From contig NC_066833.1 in assembly GCF_001640805.2 (NCBI RefSeq), positions 6,223,456-6,287,455 on the forward strand: 64,000 nt of DNA. Direction: 5' to 3'. The notes under the pieces were generated by a model, which worked only from the letters and a program-made list of their open reading frames with translations, ran no database searches and had not been told where the DNA came from. The first letter of the stretch is position 1, and the number at the start of each line of letters is the position of its first letter. Positions 11,901 to 26,900 of this stretch are shown piece by piece. The position numbers and the translations under genes are program-made. Source of the stretch: Lates calcarifer. Taxonomy: Eukaryota; Chordata; Actinopteri; Centropomidae.

Positions 11901-14900
11901 CACAAATCCAAAAACCACCCGACAGAAAACATACACATGCATGCAGACAGACCTCTCGGTTCATTCTTCTTGCACCCTGGTAGACAGACACATGTTTGTA
12001 TTAATATACTTGTCAGGATATTACTGTATTTACTTAACCTCAGTTCTAATCTCAACCTGAAACTCGAGCTCCCTAATTTGCAGAAAACTATTGGAAAAAG
12101 AGAGAAAGTCCAAAGTTTTGGTGATTTCAGTTTAATTCTTTTGTGGTTGTTCAACGGACAGCTGGCCCTCAAAATGACAAATACATGAACACACACTCAC
12201 TCACGCATCATGCAAAAGACATTTCCTGGCTTTAATAATGAGCTCTTCTAAGGATATATCATGGGTGCACTCCTTTACTGAGTGAAAGAAGGGAAGAGTT
12301 TTAGTATTCTGACCTCATCCACTGTGTGTGTGTGTGCGTGTGTGTGTGTGTGTGTGTGTCCCTGTAACTGTGTATGTATTTCCTCTGGCTATATAGAGAG
12401 CACTGTGTGTCAGCTAGGGACGAGATTATAGTTTTCCTATGGAAATGATGTGGTGCAGCTAAAGTCAAATCAGGGTGAAATGAGTTAAGTTAAAACAGGA
12501 AAGAGACAGAAAGCAGTTTGTTTGATTTTCCTGTTTGGTATTATTTGCTAAAGTATTTCTTAACTAGAGATCCTCATTGGATTAAAGAAGTCTTTGTTTC
12601 TGGAGGTGGGTATTTTTCTCACCTTAGTGGCTAGTAGCCACCTATGCTTGCAATCCACATAACAGAATATTAATAGTAGATCAAATGATGTGTGTGATGT
12701 GAACTGTGTCCCTTATAATGAGGAACCTACCCAACTTTGCAGTTCTCCTCAGGTCTACAGCTGTTTTTAACTTTTTTTTTTTTTTTTTTTTTTTCTGATG
12801 TACAAATAGCTTCAAAGAAGAGAAAAAAGTTCATCAGCAATAAAATAAGGTCAACTTAGTGCTCCATTTATGAAGAACATGCCAGGGTTCATTTGTTGTT
12901 TCTTTACCAAGAAAAAAAAACATAGAAGTACAGCTGGAGTGTAACTCATAAATGTATCCCTGTGTAATGTCTTTATTATCATATCTACTGCAGTTTTGTT
13001 GCAGTGATGAACAAAAGCTGCCACTGTGGATTTAGTCGATGGTACCGACTGGTGTGTGTCTGCATGTTAACAGGCACTCTCTCTCTCTTTCTGTCTGGAC
13101 AGCCCTTGTCTGGGAGAAAGAGGTCAGACTAATGGTGATGCAATCCTCCTAATACAGAAACACAGCACACACACACTGACTTTTTCCTCTGACACACACA
13201 TATACATGAACGCACATATTCAGTAAAACATTACCACAGTGTGATTCTCCCCTTGTACTTCTTCATCTTGGTTCATCTTGGACTGATGCCATAAAAACTT
13301 GAAACATGTTAGTGGCCTTGGAGGCAGATTTGCTTCTGGAGGCAAATCAGCAACTGAAAAAACTGATGATATAGAAGATACAGAAACTCACATAAATAGA
13401 TACGCACACAGGGTCATTTGCAGGGGGATTAATAAAGCTGAGCAGATGGACAGAGTTATATAAGTGTCTGTCATGGCTGCCCTAAGGGAGTCCATCTGCT
13501 CGGTCATGGTCGACCATTTGACAGCTGAGGTGATGTTATGCTGTTGCACAGTGATGATGTAGTAGTGTTAATAAGATGAAAAATGTTGAATTCAAGTTAT
13601 ACTAAGGAGGCCATAACTTCAAGATCTTGGTATTTAAGAAAATAGATGAAACATAAATTGAATGAAAGAGAAAAAATGAGTTGGGTGAATGATGTGGGAG
13701 AGATAGCAGAAAAAGAAAGGGAGAGAGACACAGGGAAAGTGGAAGGATAGACATCTTGGCAAAGAAAAAAGTGGAGAAGAGGGAAAAGATAAACAGGGGG
13801 AGACAGGAGAAAGGGAAAGTTACAGCTGTTTGTCCAGCTGTTGTCCTCAGGGTGTATAGGACTTACACCTGTTGGATCATGGTTGTGTCCATGACTGAGA
13901 TTATCTTTCCCATCCCAGCCTGCACGATTTGAACCACATGTGGTTTTATATTGTAACTTTTTGTCTATATAGTGATTCAACTCATAATTTAGGGTCTAAG
14001 GATAGAGAAGTTTGTCAAATTTGTGCTTTTAAATGAACTTGTCCTACTCTGCAATTTATACTGACAAGATTAACCTTTATATACAAATCTTTCCATGTGC
14101 TGCTTAGATATTCATGCTTGGACACTGGGACATTAGTATGCAGTGTTGTGTGCCTCTTTGTACATTGGTTCCTTATTGTGTTTCAAAAAGTCAACAGTTC
14201 TCCCCACAGAGCTGTGCCTCAACAAAGATGGCCATGTATGCACGGGCAGGCTGAGCGCTCAATTTATCAACATCACATGATGTACAATGGAGCCATTAGC
14301 TACTCATTCATCAGATGCAAAGGATGGCGGGCTCAGCTGTCAATCTTACATTCAGGAGGGAGGGATGTGTGGTGAATACGGAAGATGTTGTCTTTTTGGG
14401 GGCAGCGAGATGTGAAAGGGGCTTTACAGGAAGGTCTGTCCATATGTATAAGTGTGTGTGTGTGTGTGTGTGGGCTCCCTTGACAGGAGCATTTCCCGAA
14501 CCTGCTTAGACAATAAGAACAAATGAGGATGTGTGCCATTGATAAGCTTAATGGGAATTTTTGCTCTGTAATGGTGTTAATCCCAGTGCAACTTAATCAA
14601 GGAACCCAAAATCCTCCCAGCATCCCCCTGCAGTGGTCTGCTGTCCTGCAGTGTCAGTGTCATGTGTCACTGGCATGTTGAAGGAATTCAGTAGGAGCTG
14701 AGCTTTGATGCTGTGTGAGTCGCATGTCAAGGACAGAGAAGACTCATTTTGAGGTTATATACTTTAGAGAAGAATTTTGGACAAAAGGGAACGGGAGAAA
14801 TATAAAGGCATGTCACAGAATGACATCAAGCTGGAAGAGTAAACTGATGATTTACATGTTGTAGGCGCTATTTCCCTGACAAAGTAAGAAAGAAATACTT

Positions 14901-17900
14901 GATTTAGAGTAGTAGAATGGTGTATGAGTTATGTAAATGTTTTCAAAGAGGCGTAAAATCATTTCACAGTACACCACATGGAAAGTATTTTTCTTTTTTC
15001 TGGGAACAATAGCTGATTGTTTTGTAGCTGTTGGTTCTGTACTGTTAAAGCACAATGTTGTCATGCCCTTGATACAAGTATTGCTGACAAAAAAAAAAAA
15101 AAAAGAAAAGAACATATTCCTCTTAACTTAGCCCTTTTCCCCCCCTCCAAGCCTCAATGCTTAATTGGCTACATTCATTTCTTTTAACTGAATTCACTCA
15201 GCTGCCTTTGGATGTATTTTTGGATGGCACACAAAGACAGACTACAAGGGAAACACTCCAGTGTGGACGTCTGTTCTTCGTTAATTAATTACGTAACCAA
15301 TCACTTACGCAATGTAGCTGGAAGGATTTTGGTGTATGAGAGAATTCAAGCTTCTCTGTTCTCCCAGCAAGACTTGGACTACCTCTGTGCGCTTTGTTGA
15401 AGGGTTTACCAAACAGAAGTGTGTGTGTGTTTGTGTGTGTTCTCATAGGTGTCAGGGATGTGCATTTGTAAGAGAAGCAGAAACTATGTTAAGAAGTGGG
15501 TGTGTGCATGCGTGACAGAGTAGAGTGTGTGTATGCATGTTTGTGTACATGAACAAGACACAGAAAGGCAGAGACAGAGATAGAAAATGTGTATGTATGT
15601 GTGTGTAAATGGAGATTTCGGTCTTTTATCTAGTAGTGTAAACAGGAAAGGATGGAGCTCTCAAACTATTTCCTCTTCCTCCAAAAATTCCCCACTGTTA
15701 ACATCTGTCAATGAGTGGCACATATTGAGAGCAGGGAAACAGATACCAGATAGTTGTAATTAAAACAAGGTATTTCTGTCACTAACAAGCAAGTATTACA
15801 GAATGTTTATATAAAAACAAGACAAACAAGGTTTTTGGTTGAAGGATTCATTGCAAAATGAAGTTACTATTTACTGCATACATGCTAGTTGAAGTCCCAC
15901 TGATGCTGGCAGGAGCCTCTGTAGTTCCATCTCAGCCTTTTCTGACTGTTTGGGGTAATAGAGCCATCATTGTGCAGCTCCAAAACATGCAAATAATGTC
16001 TAACAGATTTCCCAAACTTATGCAACACAGTGCATGATTTGTTGCCAAATGATTGCACTGTGGGTCTGTAAGTCCAATATTTATTCTACTGACAATGCTT
16101 AGTTATGTGTGTGGTTGGAACTGCGAGGAATAAGTAAAGAAAATACAGGAAATAATGGGCTAAATATTCTACTTTTTAACTAGGCTGTACAAGCTGTTTG
16201 GACATTGGTCTTTTCTGGTTCACCACAACATGTTTTTTAGTTATATTTGTTTTACAGTTACATTTGCTGCTGTATCATTATTCTGCACTCTGAGTTTGGG
16301 AAGTCCCCTCATGCAAATGCACCAGAGCAAAAATACTGGTATAAAGGAGAGCACACAGTATAACTCTTTCCAAACTAAATGTGGGTGTTTGTATGTGTAT
16401 TAGCATATGGAGTTCAGTTGTGATATTGTGGCCAGTGTAAAGCTCAGTATAAAATGTTTCAGGTTCTTCCAGTTTTGCTGATAACCATCCTTGTTAGATA
16501 TGGACTCTAAGTTTAGCTAGTTTCCTGACAGCTTGTCAGGCTTAAAACCTGTCCACAGGTGAATTAGTGGCTTTTCTCAATGTTTAAATTATAAGTTTAT
16601 TCTTGAAGCTTGATGGGATCAGGGCTCAGTCAGATAAATGGGCCTGGTGGTTGATTCCTTCATTTTCATTCTTCTGGCAGCGGCTATGAAGCACTTAGGG
16701 TCAAAGTGCTTTCCTCAGTGGTAGTTTTGCAGTAGCTGTTGAGGGAGGTGAAGGGAATTTGAGCCTAATTACAGCCAATGCAGGGTTCAAAATCCGTTGT
16801 TCAGAGGAACGCCTCCAGACACATTCAAACCACAAATTTCTCCTTTGGGGATCAATAGAGTATTTGATTGTGTGTGTCTGTGTTGTGTGTTTGTCCCCCA
16901 GGGAAAGCTGCCTGACGCCAGTCAGCCCAGAGTCGTGTCCGCTTGTCCAGGCCTTCCTTGCTGAAAGTCCAGGCCGCCTATTCCTGGGTCACGCCCAAAC
17001 GCAGCTAAAGACAGGCCTGCAGACCCAGGAGAGACACCTCTTCCTCTTCACGGACACACTGCTTGTTGCCAAGGCCAAGTAAGTTTCCCTCTGTGTGTCT
17101 TGTGAAATGTCAGAGAGAGTAAATGAGTGTATATTTATGTGGTTGTGTGAGTGAGGTGGAAGATGAAAACAAGGGACATAAACAGGAAAAAGTGGAGTGA
17201 AACAAATTTAATACACCAAGAAGAAACATTTCATCTGTCCCTAGTTGTTTCTCTACCATTGATAGCAAACAAAGGTAAAGAAGATGGAGGATAGTGCTGC
17301 ATCTTTTGCTATCTTTCCCTCCATTCTTCTTAACTCTGCTACGTCCTTCACTTCTCCATTCCTCATTTTCCCCCAGTATATAATTATTTCCCAGCCAATT
17401 AAATCCATATGAAGCCTGGCTCAGATCAAAGCCACACTGGGCTGCCTTGGGCCTACAGTATGGGGCTCCCCACCCACAAACTGCAACACACACACATTCA
17501 AAAATAGAAACTTAAAAAGCACACTGACGTTTTTGAAGTCCACAAACACACACATACATGCACTAACGCACACATAGGCACACACAGACGGAAACAGACT
17601 TCTGCTCCGTGTACTTATGTATTTACTGTACATACACACCCCTCAGTGCAGACACAGCAGGACCTTTGTGGTCTGTTCTGGGAGTCATGTGCCAGTGGGA
17701 GGAGCTGACCCTTCCAGCACAGAGAGTATACACTATAATTGGCTTTATTACATTGTGGCTGAACACAGGGTGAGTTAGAGGAATGTCTGTTGGCATGTGT
17801 GTGTTTGTGAGAGAGAGATGGAGAACAAGTTAATTTATGTGTATGCCTTTATATCTGTGTAATAGCAGGGAGAGTATGTGTGTGTGTATTCCACATGTGT

Positions 17901-20900
17901 GCATTTTGAGTTTCCCCCCCTTTAATCACAGATGTAGTGGTGTGTAAATACACTTCTGCTACGCATTTCTGTGTTTAAACTTCTGAAAATAGCCCAGTCT
18001 TGTAATATTTTGCTTCTATATTTGTGTTTTTGATTACCATATGTTATAGGTATGTGAAAATATGTTATTTGAAGAAAACTAAGTTAGAATCAAACTAAAG
18101 TGGATCCTAGTTAGTTCCTTGTGGAACTCCTTTGTAAGGGACCTTCAACTTTTGAGCTTTTTACAAAAATGTCTTGGGTGCCTAAATATTTCATGAAGTA
18201 ATTTTTTTAATATTTCAGTCTAGCACAAAGCTTAAATAAGTTATGAGTCAATTAGCCGATGGACAGAATAAAAAACAAAACAAACCAAAAATGTAAAGTT
18301 TTAGACTATTAACATAAGTAATTTAGACACTTCATGTTGGGCCGCAGGAAGTTGTAATGATTCATATCTGGGTTTTTTTCAGGTCTCCCACTCATTTTAA
18401 AGTGAAGGCCCAAGTCCGAGTGTGTGAGATGTGGACTGCCAACTGCATGGAGGAGGTGTGTGAAGGAAGCACCAACCCAGAAAGGAGTTTTGTCATGGGC
18501 TGGCCCACCTGCAACTGTGTGGCAACCTTCAGGTACATACACTCACACACACTGTACAGTATAAACATATTGTTCACATTTAAGAAGAGGAATGCTTGGA
18601 AAATATAGCTATAGTTTTATTTTTCATAATTTACCTTAATCAAATCAAATCGAGGGGGGGGATTCAGTGTAAATTAATTTCCTCTTACATAATTTTATTC
18701 AGTACATCTGCATGTATTGCATGACATTTACTCATCTCAAGCGCACTACACATATTTCGAAAATGCCTGTGCCTCTGAGTCACTCCAGTATACGTCTGAG
18801 AAAGTACACTATGTTCTGAAGTACAGATGTACATTATACAAGGTAACTAACATGCAGCGACAAAATCCATAAAACCTTTAGCACAAAGGCAGTTCTCAGT
18901 CATAAAACTGCTCATCTCACCTACAGTAAGACGAGAGAAGAAAACCATACACGCACAACAAGCACAAACATGCAGCACACATGCAGTACATACAACAATA
19001 CATTCAGATATACTGTGCTGTGTATTTGCACCTGCCTCAATAGTGCACACACATTCCCAATCATTCACGCACACCCATTACAATTTCCAAATCCAGTCAT
19101 AACTCTGCGGTTTTCACCCAGCGGGAGTTACATAACAAATCAGACAGCTACCTTTCACATTTCCTCTGATTGTGTTTTATCGCTCTCTTCACTCCTCTTC
19201 AGCTCTGAGGAGCACAAGGACAAATGGTTGGCGCTCATCAAAAGGTAAATGATTGCTTACACCCCCTAGCCACTCTGCTACTTCCACTGGTTTGTTTTAG
19301 TGTTTTAACTCAATATTATAATAATAATATTTTAACCTGATTTTAACCTTCCTTTGTTTGTTTGTTTGTTTTTTATCTATACTCAGTCGGATAACTGAGG
19401 GAAAAGAGAAGGATGACCCCAAGACCATTCCACTCAAGATATTTGCAAAGGATATTGGAAATTGTGCATATGTAAGATTTTCTTCATTGCTTTATATAGC
19501 TTCTCTCACTGCATAATGAATTAATATTGTTTGATCACATTGTCATTCTGTAAATGGGTAATTAATGACATCACTAGCAGTGACAGACAACTTTTCCTAA
19601 CTGTTCAAAAACTTTTCCATCAGGCCAAGACGCTTGCTGTTAGCAACAATGACAGCACCACTGATGTCATCCGCATGGCTCTGCTGCAGTTTGGCATATC
19701 CGTGAGTAATCAAAGACCACTGTTATACTCAGCTCAATATCCAATGACTATACTTTGATTTGATTGTTAAAAAGTTTCAGGCAAATCACTTATGTGAAAA
19801 GTAGCTTGAACTGTAGTGTTCCAATCTGGACATCAGAATTTATTTATTTTTTTTAACATCTGCATCTGATGGTTGAGTGTATTAATATTACACTATAAAA
19901 ATATTACCAGAGTGTGAAGCATGAATACAAAGTAATGGGATTTTAGACTTGAAGTTCCACAGCATTTGTAGAGCTTTCTTTACACTATAGATGTGCATTC
20001 ATGAAGGTACTTTGACAGGTAAAAGCTGGAAAGATATGGAAAAGCAGATTTAGTTAAGTTAAGATGTAAAATGAATTTGTTAAACCTGATTCTCTTTTTC
20101 TCTGTCTAGGGTTGCGTTAAAGACCACCGCTTGTGGGTGAGCTCCAGTAAGGACGATCCTCCATACCCTCTCATTGGTGAGCCCACCTGTCATTGACATT
20201 ACCATGTAAACCCTTCTTATTAAAACACCACCAGAAAAAAACCTAACAATTTAAAAAGAAAGAAAAGCTTTCATCCTTAAACCCTTTTTTCCTTTCAAGG
20301 TGCTCATAAGAAAAGAATTTACCCTCAATAATGGTGTGGGATAAGATTTTGGATAGCATATATATGCCTACAATTGTATCTTTCAGAAGGTCACTATAAT
20401 TCAACAAAAAATCCCTCCTACCACAAATATTTTGGGAAATCAGACAGTACAAATGCAGAGAATAATCATAGTGGGGGGTCACTACTGAACAAACACAAGT
20501 GGTACACCAAAAACTCAACATCTGGGAGCATTTCAGAGCAGATCGTTTTTTGTCACAGTGGTATTTCCGTGACATTTTGTTACTACAATCTTTTGTTCTG
20601 TAGTTCACACTGAATTCCTAACATCCCAGCTCCAGATTGTTGATTCATCATTGAGCAATGCTAGTTTTGCCCTAATTTGGATCAGATTTTTTACCTTGGC
20701 TCCATGTGACATGCATGGACTGCACATACCAGACCCTTCCCCTCTAACCTCAGCACCCTGAACTCTCATTTAGGTCACGAGTTTCCATTTAGCATCAAGA
20801 TGAGCCACATTCGGGATGGTGGGGGAAACAGTGGAGGACTGGGAGGAGGAGTGGGAAGGGATCCAGTGAGTCCCACAGACTGTCCAGGGGTGCTGCTGCT

Positions 20901-23900
20901 GGACCAGTGTCTCCCTCCAGACACGCAGTGCCAGTTCATCCTCAAACCCAGCAAGGTTGCCCCAGCGCAGGCTCAACTTATAGGTAAGACAGCTGGTCCA
21001 GACTGTAGTTCTCTGGGTGTCAGATCCTTTCATGAGGTTGCATGATGATGTTTTGGGAGTCATATCCACCACCCCCACCCCCCAAAAAAGCATACTTCAG
21101 AATCAAGGGAATTTTTGTATGTGGGCGACTTCAAATAGCTGTGGGAGCTAAAACTTTGAAAGGACTATCAACTTCAAAACCAAGAAATTCTGCAGCATGT
21201 TCAAGTTTTATAGCAAAAAAAAAAAAAAAAAAAAATGGCCCAGGGAAGCCAACAAGCTGTTATTTTTTTGTTTTGGTTTGGATTAATACAGATTTTCTTG
21301 TGGGAAACTTCAAGGTGCATTCTGAAAGTAAAACTGCTTCCAAAGGGAAAATCTTTGTCCCCATTAAATGTTAAAAGTTAATTTTGGGTTTTAACTTGCA
21401 TCAAGGCAACATACTGGCCATCTGCTCATGGACTTTTGTGCGGTGAGGAAGATTAATGAAATAAGAGCAGTGAAAGTATGTGATGTGAAAAAGATCTGTG
21501 AAAAATATGAGTTTTTACCTCAACATGCTTGTTCAGTTTTCCAAAATAGATGGTTTGTCAGTGTCAAGAATCCATCAATAAATCTAGCCCTGTGAAACCG
21601 CAAGAAGAAGCATGATTATACAGAAGTATTAATGCAGAACAGAAAGTACTTCCTCAGAATTTGTTTTGCTCACATAAAGCATTTCACTTTGTTTGTGCTT
21701 ATTCTTAACACTCTAAGGCATGAAGGTGTGTTGTTAGTTCTGAGGATGAATCAGTCGCAGAACAAAAAGAAAAGAAGTAATTGAGAATGGTGGGAAAGGA
21801 GAGTTTAGTGGACAAGGGGTTACAGCAGGGGTTAGGACAGACGCAGCACCAAAATAAGAAAAACATCAGACAGACAAAGAGGGAGAAACCCCAGTAGGGA
21901 AGGATGAGTGTGAGAATAGGAAGATGGAAAGTGAAAAGAGGTGACACAGCTATTGAGTAAGCCAGAGGGTCAGTGGAGGTGAAGGAAAAAGAAACAACAG
22001 ACTATAACAGATAAAGAAAGAGGAATTTACAGAGGGACAGACTTAAAATTGGACCTCAAAAGAGAGGGGGAACAGAAAAAGGAGGAGTAGGAGGAGAGAC
22101 AAGAGGACAGAGGACAGGAACAAGGACGAGTTGCGGATACAGAGACCGGGATGGAAAAAGCAGAAGATGAGGTTTAGAGGAAAACAAGTTGAAGAGAAAA
22201 AGTGTGTTTTCCAGTCAAGGAGGCTCCAGTTTGCCAACCACAAGCTTCGCCTCAGATTCCTTCGCCTCAAGCATAACAGCATCTTACGTAATCGCTCCAT
22301 ACCAGCCCTGCCGCCATAGAGGCCTAATCGCCCACACCCGAACCAGAAGCTAACGAACGTGTGTGTTTATTAAATGGCAACCCCTTTTCAGGTGTTTATT
22401 CTCAAACAGTCCTGATAGTGTCCAATACCTGGTGCTATTGATGTATTTCAGCCAGTACCAAAAAAAAAAAAAAAAAACATAGATTCAATACCCAGACCTA
22501 CTCACAGCCCATAACAGAGAGAGCAAAGATAGTGTGTACACATCTGCAGCAAAAGGTCTAGTCTGTTCCTCATTCTGGCATCCATCCTGGCAGTGGCCAA
22601 ATGTCTCCTTGTTTTTGCATGCTTCAGGTTTGATTGTGACCAATTGCAACATCATTCACAAAACATACACCATCAAACAACAGCACATTCAGGTGGTTCA
22701 TCCTCTGGTGCGGACTACACTGCAGATTTGACTGTTTAAATTAGGTCCATCTGGAAGCCCTGAGAATCTAACAAAGTTTATTTAAAATGTGGGAAGAGGA
22801 TGCACTTATTTTGGTTGTATAAAACTATCAAGAAGTGGGGTGCTAACTGCTATGTCACTCCCTGATGTGGCGTCTCTATTGTCAGGACATCAGTTTCTTC
22901 CAAAATCATATAACTTGATTTTGGGTTAAAACAACTGCATGGTTATGGTTAAGAAAACATAGCAATGTTGACTTGATTGCATGAAGTCTCTACAGGTTAA
23001 TTACTGGTCCCAGCTAAACTAGTCCTGCATGGTCTTGTGTTTTATTGCCCATGAAGAAAAATACTACATCTACCACCTGTTTTGTAACACGCCAGCAGAA
23101 GATTATAGTAGGATGACAGACGTTGCCCACCCAGTCGACAAGTAGTCTGTCTCTGTTTCCTCATTCCCAAACTCTAAAACTGTTCCCTGACTGGAGAGCT
23201 GTAATGATGTAACGCCTGATTTACAGCGAGGTCATGTTTTTTCAATGATGGCGAGGCCTGCTGAGAAGTGCCAGAGCAAGCCAGTAATTCTGTTACTGTT
23301 GAACTTTGTTCCAGAGTGTATTTGGGCATGACGCCACAGCAGATCGTTAAATAATGGATTCTATGTGAGGTATGCCACATATTTATTGGGCCCTTTTGGA
23401 CTGCTGGGTCCTCCACCCACAGAAGGAATCTTTTGTTTGTTAGGAGAGTCCCACCCTTGGATACAAATCACTATCGCTTAATAGTATAAATGTTATCATT
23501 TCAAGACTGTTGGCAAATCAAAGTTGCAACAAGTGAATTATAATACAATGGGTCTTTGAAAGATTTATTGCTGTGCTTGCAGTCAGTAGTTCAGCCAGAT
23601 ATTTTAGAACAGATGCAATCCAGAATAGGGATGCAGTTAATGATTATATCATTATTCACTGATTGAATTTTTTGCTGATATTAATCAACTATACATTCAT
23701 ATTAATCAATTATTTTTTAATTCATTAATCACTTATGTCCATTACAAGTTCCCTGAGCCCAATGTAACGTCTTCAAATTGCCTGTTTTATCCAATAAACA
23801 GTCCAAACCCCAAAGATTCACAAGAAAGAAATCACATTTAAGATGCTGAAACCAGCAAATGTTTATTCAAAAAAAGTTCATGACTTGTTTTCTATGTCCC

Positions 23901-26900
23901 ATGAAGGCACCATGGGCTTGAATCACGTTTCTCCTTTTGTTGAGTTTCACTCATATTATGCCATATTGTATAAAGATGAGATTAAAAAGAAAATGTTTGG
24001 TGTACGTTCTCATTAACGTGTACTTCAGCACACACTCAGTATGCAGTTTTGTAACTGCAAAAACACGCTGAGCTGTTATGTCACACGGAACATATAAACA
24101 CAGTGAAGACATACCTGCAGACAGACATGCAGACACAAAGAACACAGTTAGAGATTGTGACTTGGCAACACTGAGCACACAACAAGCTTTCAGAGACACA
24201 CAGAGGGCCCCATACATGTATATTTGTATGCTTTCACATGCACGCATGGGTCAACAGAGACACAGACACAGGAACACACACTCTTTAGAATTAAATAGCT
24301 CTCTGGAGCGTGAGGGCATGTCTACATATGTCTCTCTCAAACACTGAATCAATGGTTCTTTCTTTTTGTGTCTTTCTCTGTTTTACACTGTCATCTGTCT
24401 CTTTCTCTCGCTTACCTTAATCGCTTTTTCAGGGTGTAATTATTCAGCTGAAATTTTGCAGACTCCAGCAAAAATCAGTCAGTTTGTATTTTTTGCATTA
24501 TGTTGTATTCATGTGCATGTTGAAAAAGTCCAACATCTATGACCTCAAGACTGGCTTCTTAACAGTTCACTCACTAAGAAAATGCATTCAACGCATTATA
24601 ACAAAAATAAACATTACATAAACTGTTATATAGACAGTTTTGCAGCATTGAGCAATGCTGGATATTGCACTTGGTGATTTCAACTCAAGCACAGCTGAAG
24701 CCACAGCTCACCTCTTCCTCTTCTTTCTCTCTGCAGAGCCTGGTCAGCAGAAGTCTTTTAAGAGAAAGAGGTCTCTGATCAACTGGCCTTTCTGGAGAGG
24801 CTCCAACACACAGCTGGATGGCCAGCCCCTGTCTCCGACCTCTCTCTCTCCCACTCAGGGACGGCTGTTCGGACGACCCCTGAGCTCCATCTGCTCTCCA
24901 GACCACGGCCTGCCCAAGCCTGTCATGGTGAGCCTCAGTGGAGGTCATGTACACCAGCAGGAGGGGTCAGGACCCTGTTTGGAAAGGGGTGGGGGTGGGG
25001 GTGGAGGGCACAGGATGATTTTGGGGGCCAACAGTGTATATAGTAGCTGGGGAAGGGGAGATTCACTGGCAAGAGGAAGTAGGTTAATTTTTAGATTGTA
25101 CATTTTTTGGAGCTTTTGTCTGATATACTGTAGCTCTATCACTATTGTTATTATTCTGTCATTAATGAGACTCATCACCTGTTCATATTAGACTGTGCTG
25201 TATGCCTCAGATAAGTGCTTTAAGTTACAGAAAGAAATCACTGACGCACTTGAATTACTAGAGAAGTGAAACCCCATCTGTTGAGTAAACAATTCAGTCT
25301 TTACACTCTGAAAAAAATGTTTCCTCTGTGTTTACATGGTACTCCAAAGAACCATTCTAGAGAGGCCAGTCTAGATCTACGTTAAGCCTTTTGAATTTCA
25401 ACCAGTTAATTGGTCTCTGGAGTCATAATACTTATCAGTGTAAACATTCTTACAATTCTATTAACCCTAATCCACATGAAAAATCACTGAGTGTGTGTGT
25501 GATGTCCAGTTCCCCTTGTCTTAGTAAACGATGAAAACTCACTGCAGAAAATGTTTCAGACAGATTAATCTTGCCTGCCCCGATGAACCAAAAATAAATC
25601 AAGCAGACAGGGACTGTGATTGAAAACAGCACTGGACCTCTGTTCCATTCAGAATATTGATCTGAAGAGATTTTCTGTGTGTAACTTTTCATTTCCTGTC
25701 CCCCCCCAGGACATGTTGGTGTTCCTGTACCTGGAGGGGCCCTACACCAGGGGCGTCTTCAGGCGGTCAGCTGGGGCCAAAGCCTGCCGGGAGCTTCGAG
25801 ACAGACTGGACAGTGGGGCTGAGGACCCGGAGATCTCACACCAGTCTGTGTTCATTATTGCTGCTGTCCTCAAGGTAACACACACACTCATACACACACA
25901 CACACACTCTGCTCTGTCTCACTTGTTTGAAACCAGACAACAGAAAGCAGGAGCGACTGATGTACTTCCAAAGTCACATAAGTCCAGACAGGATAATCTG
26001 TCTCTGCACAGCCAGGCAGGCTGCCAGTCACACACACAAGGTACAGCATTGTTCAACATCCAGGCCAAACAGTTGCTGCTGCATCGGGCACTGAGGGAGC
26101 AGCTGAGGTGGTTTGGGGTTTTTTACACTGCTGATTCATCTTGCTTCTTTGTTGTTATGTTTTACCTGTTTTCTTCACAATGGGCAAGGATTGTGCACCA
26201 CCTGGGACACAACCAAAATTGTTAGTCAGTTGGTCCACTGATGAAAAGTTGAAAAGATGCTATATCTTATGAACTCAATTAATATACAATATAATAAGTA
26301 AAGAATTCCCATTCAGGATTGGCTGTGTATTGGCATCTTTGCTCTTACTTCCCATTTGTCTCATTATACTCTTTTGATAGTGTAGTATATCATGTACCAG
26401 ATGACCAAATTTTTGTGGCACTAATTATTTAATTATTTTAATATATTAGAACAAGATTTTTTCATTTTTATTAAAGTGAAAGTACAAAACTTTTGCTGGA
26501 TATGTATGTAAGATGAGATGTGTATGTCTGCAATTTCATGGAATTACTTGTAGGATGTAGCATGTAGGAAATTTGATATCCAAGAGAGGCCATAGCACAA
26601 AGGCCTAAATAGAACACAAGAAACCAAGACCTCAATTAAGCAAATCTTAAGTCTAACAACTAAGAATCAAATGATCAAACAATTAAATTAAATCAATATT
26701 AACAATTCATTATAATTATTTTATAAAGAAAATAATCATAAGCTGTAAGACATGTTTGAACTTGTCTGATTTAAAAAATCAGTGTAATTTAATTCATTTC
26801 TATCATTTTGCATAAAGGACTTCCTACGAAATATCCCAGGCAGCGTGTTGTGTGTGGATCTGTATGACCAGTGGATGGATGCGATGGAGGGGGAAGGAGG

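Larger units (their letters stand above)
9230..16901 (+). other. arhgap20 intron 2
   Basis: 7.7-kb intron. It holds (GT)n tracts at 10391-10424, 12323-12359 and 14452-14472, a T23 run at 12772-12794 and an A16 run at 15089-15104. A non-repetitive stretch at about 14190-14360 reads like a possible conserved element (see findings). No further exon is recognisable. Confidence 0.8.
20984..24736 (+). other. arhgap20 intron 9
   Basis: 3.75-kb intron. It contains an A21 run (21215-21235), a purine-rich stretch at about 21900-22200, an A18 run (22460-22477) and a MITE remnant at 23627-23880. The + strand frame at 22131-22319 is biased by the purine tract and is not a credible exon. Confidence 0.82.

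Noticed and set aside
13597..13980. 127-codon - strand frame in intron 2
   Set aside because: Derived from a purine-rich tract giving Ser/Phe/Leu-rich low-complexity translation; no family resemblance.
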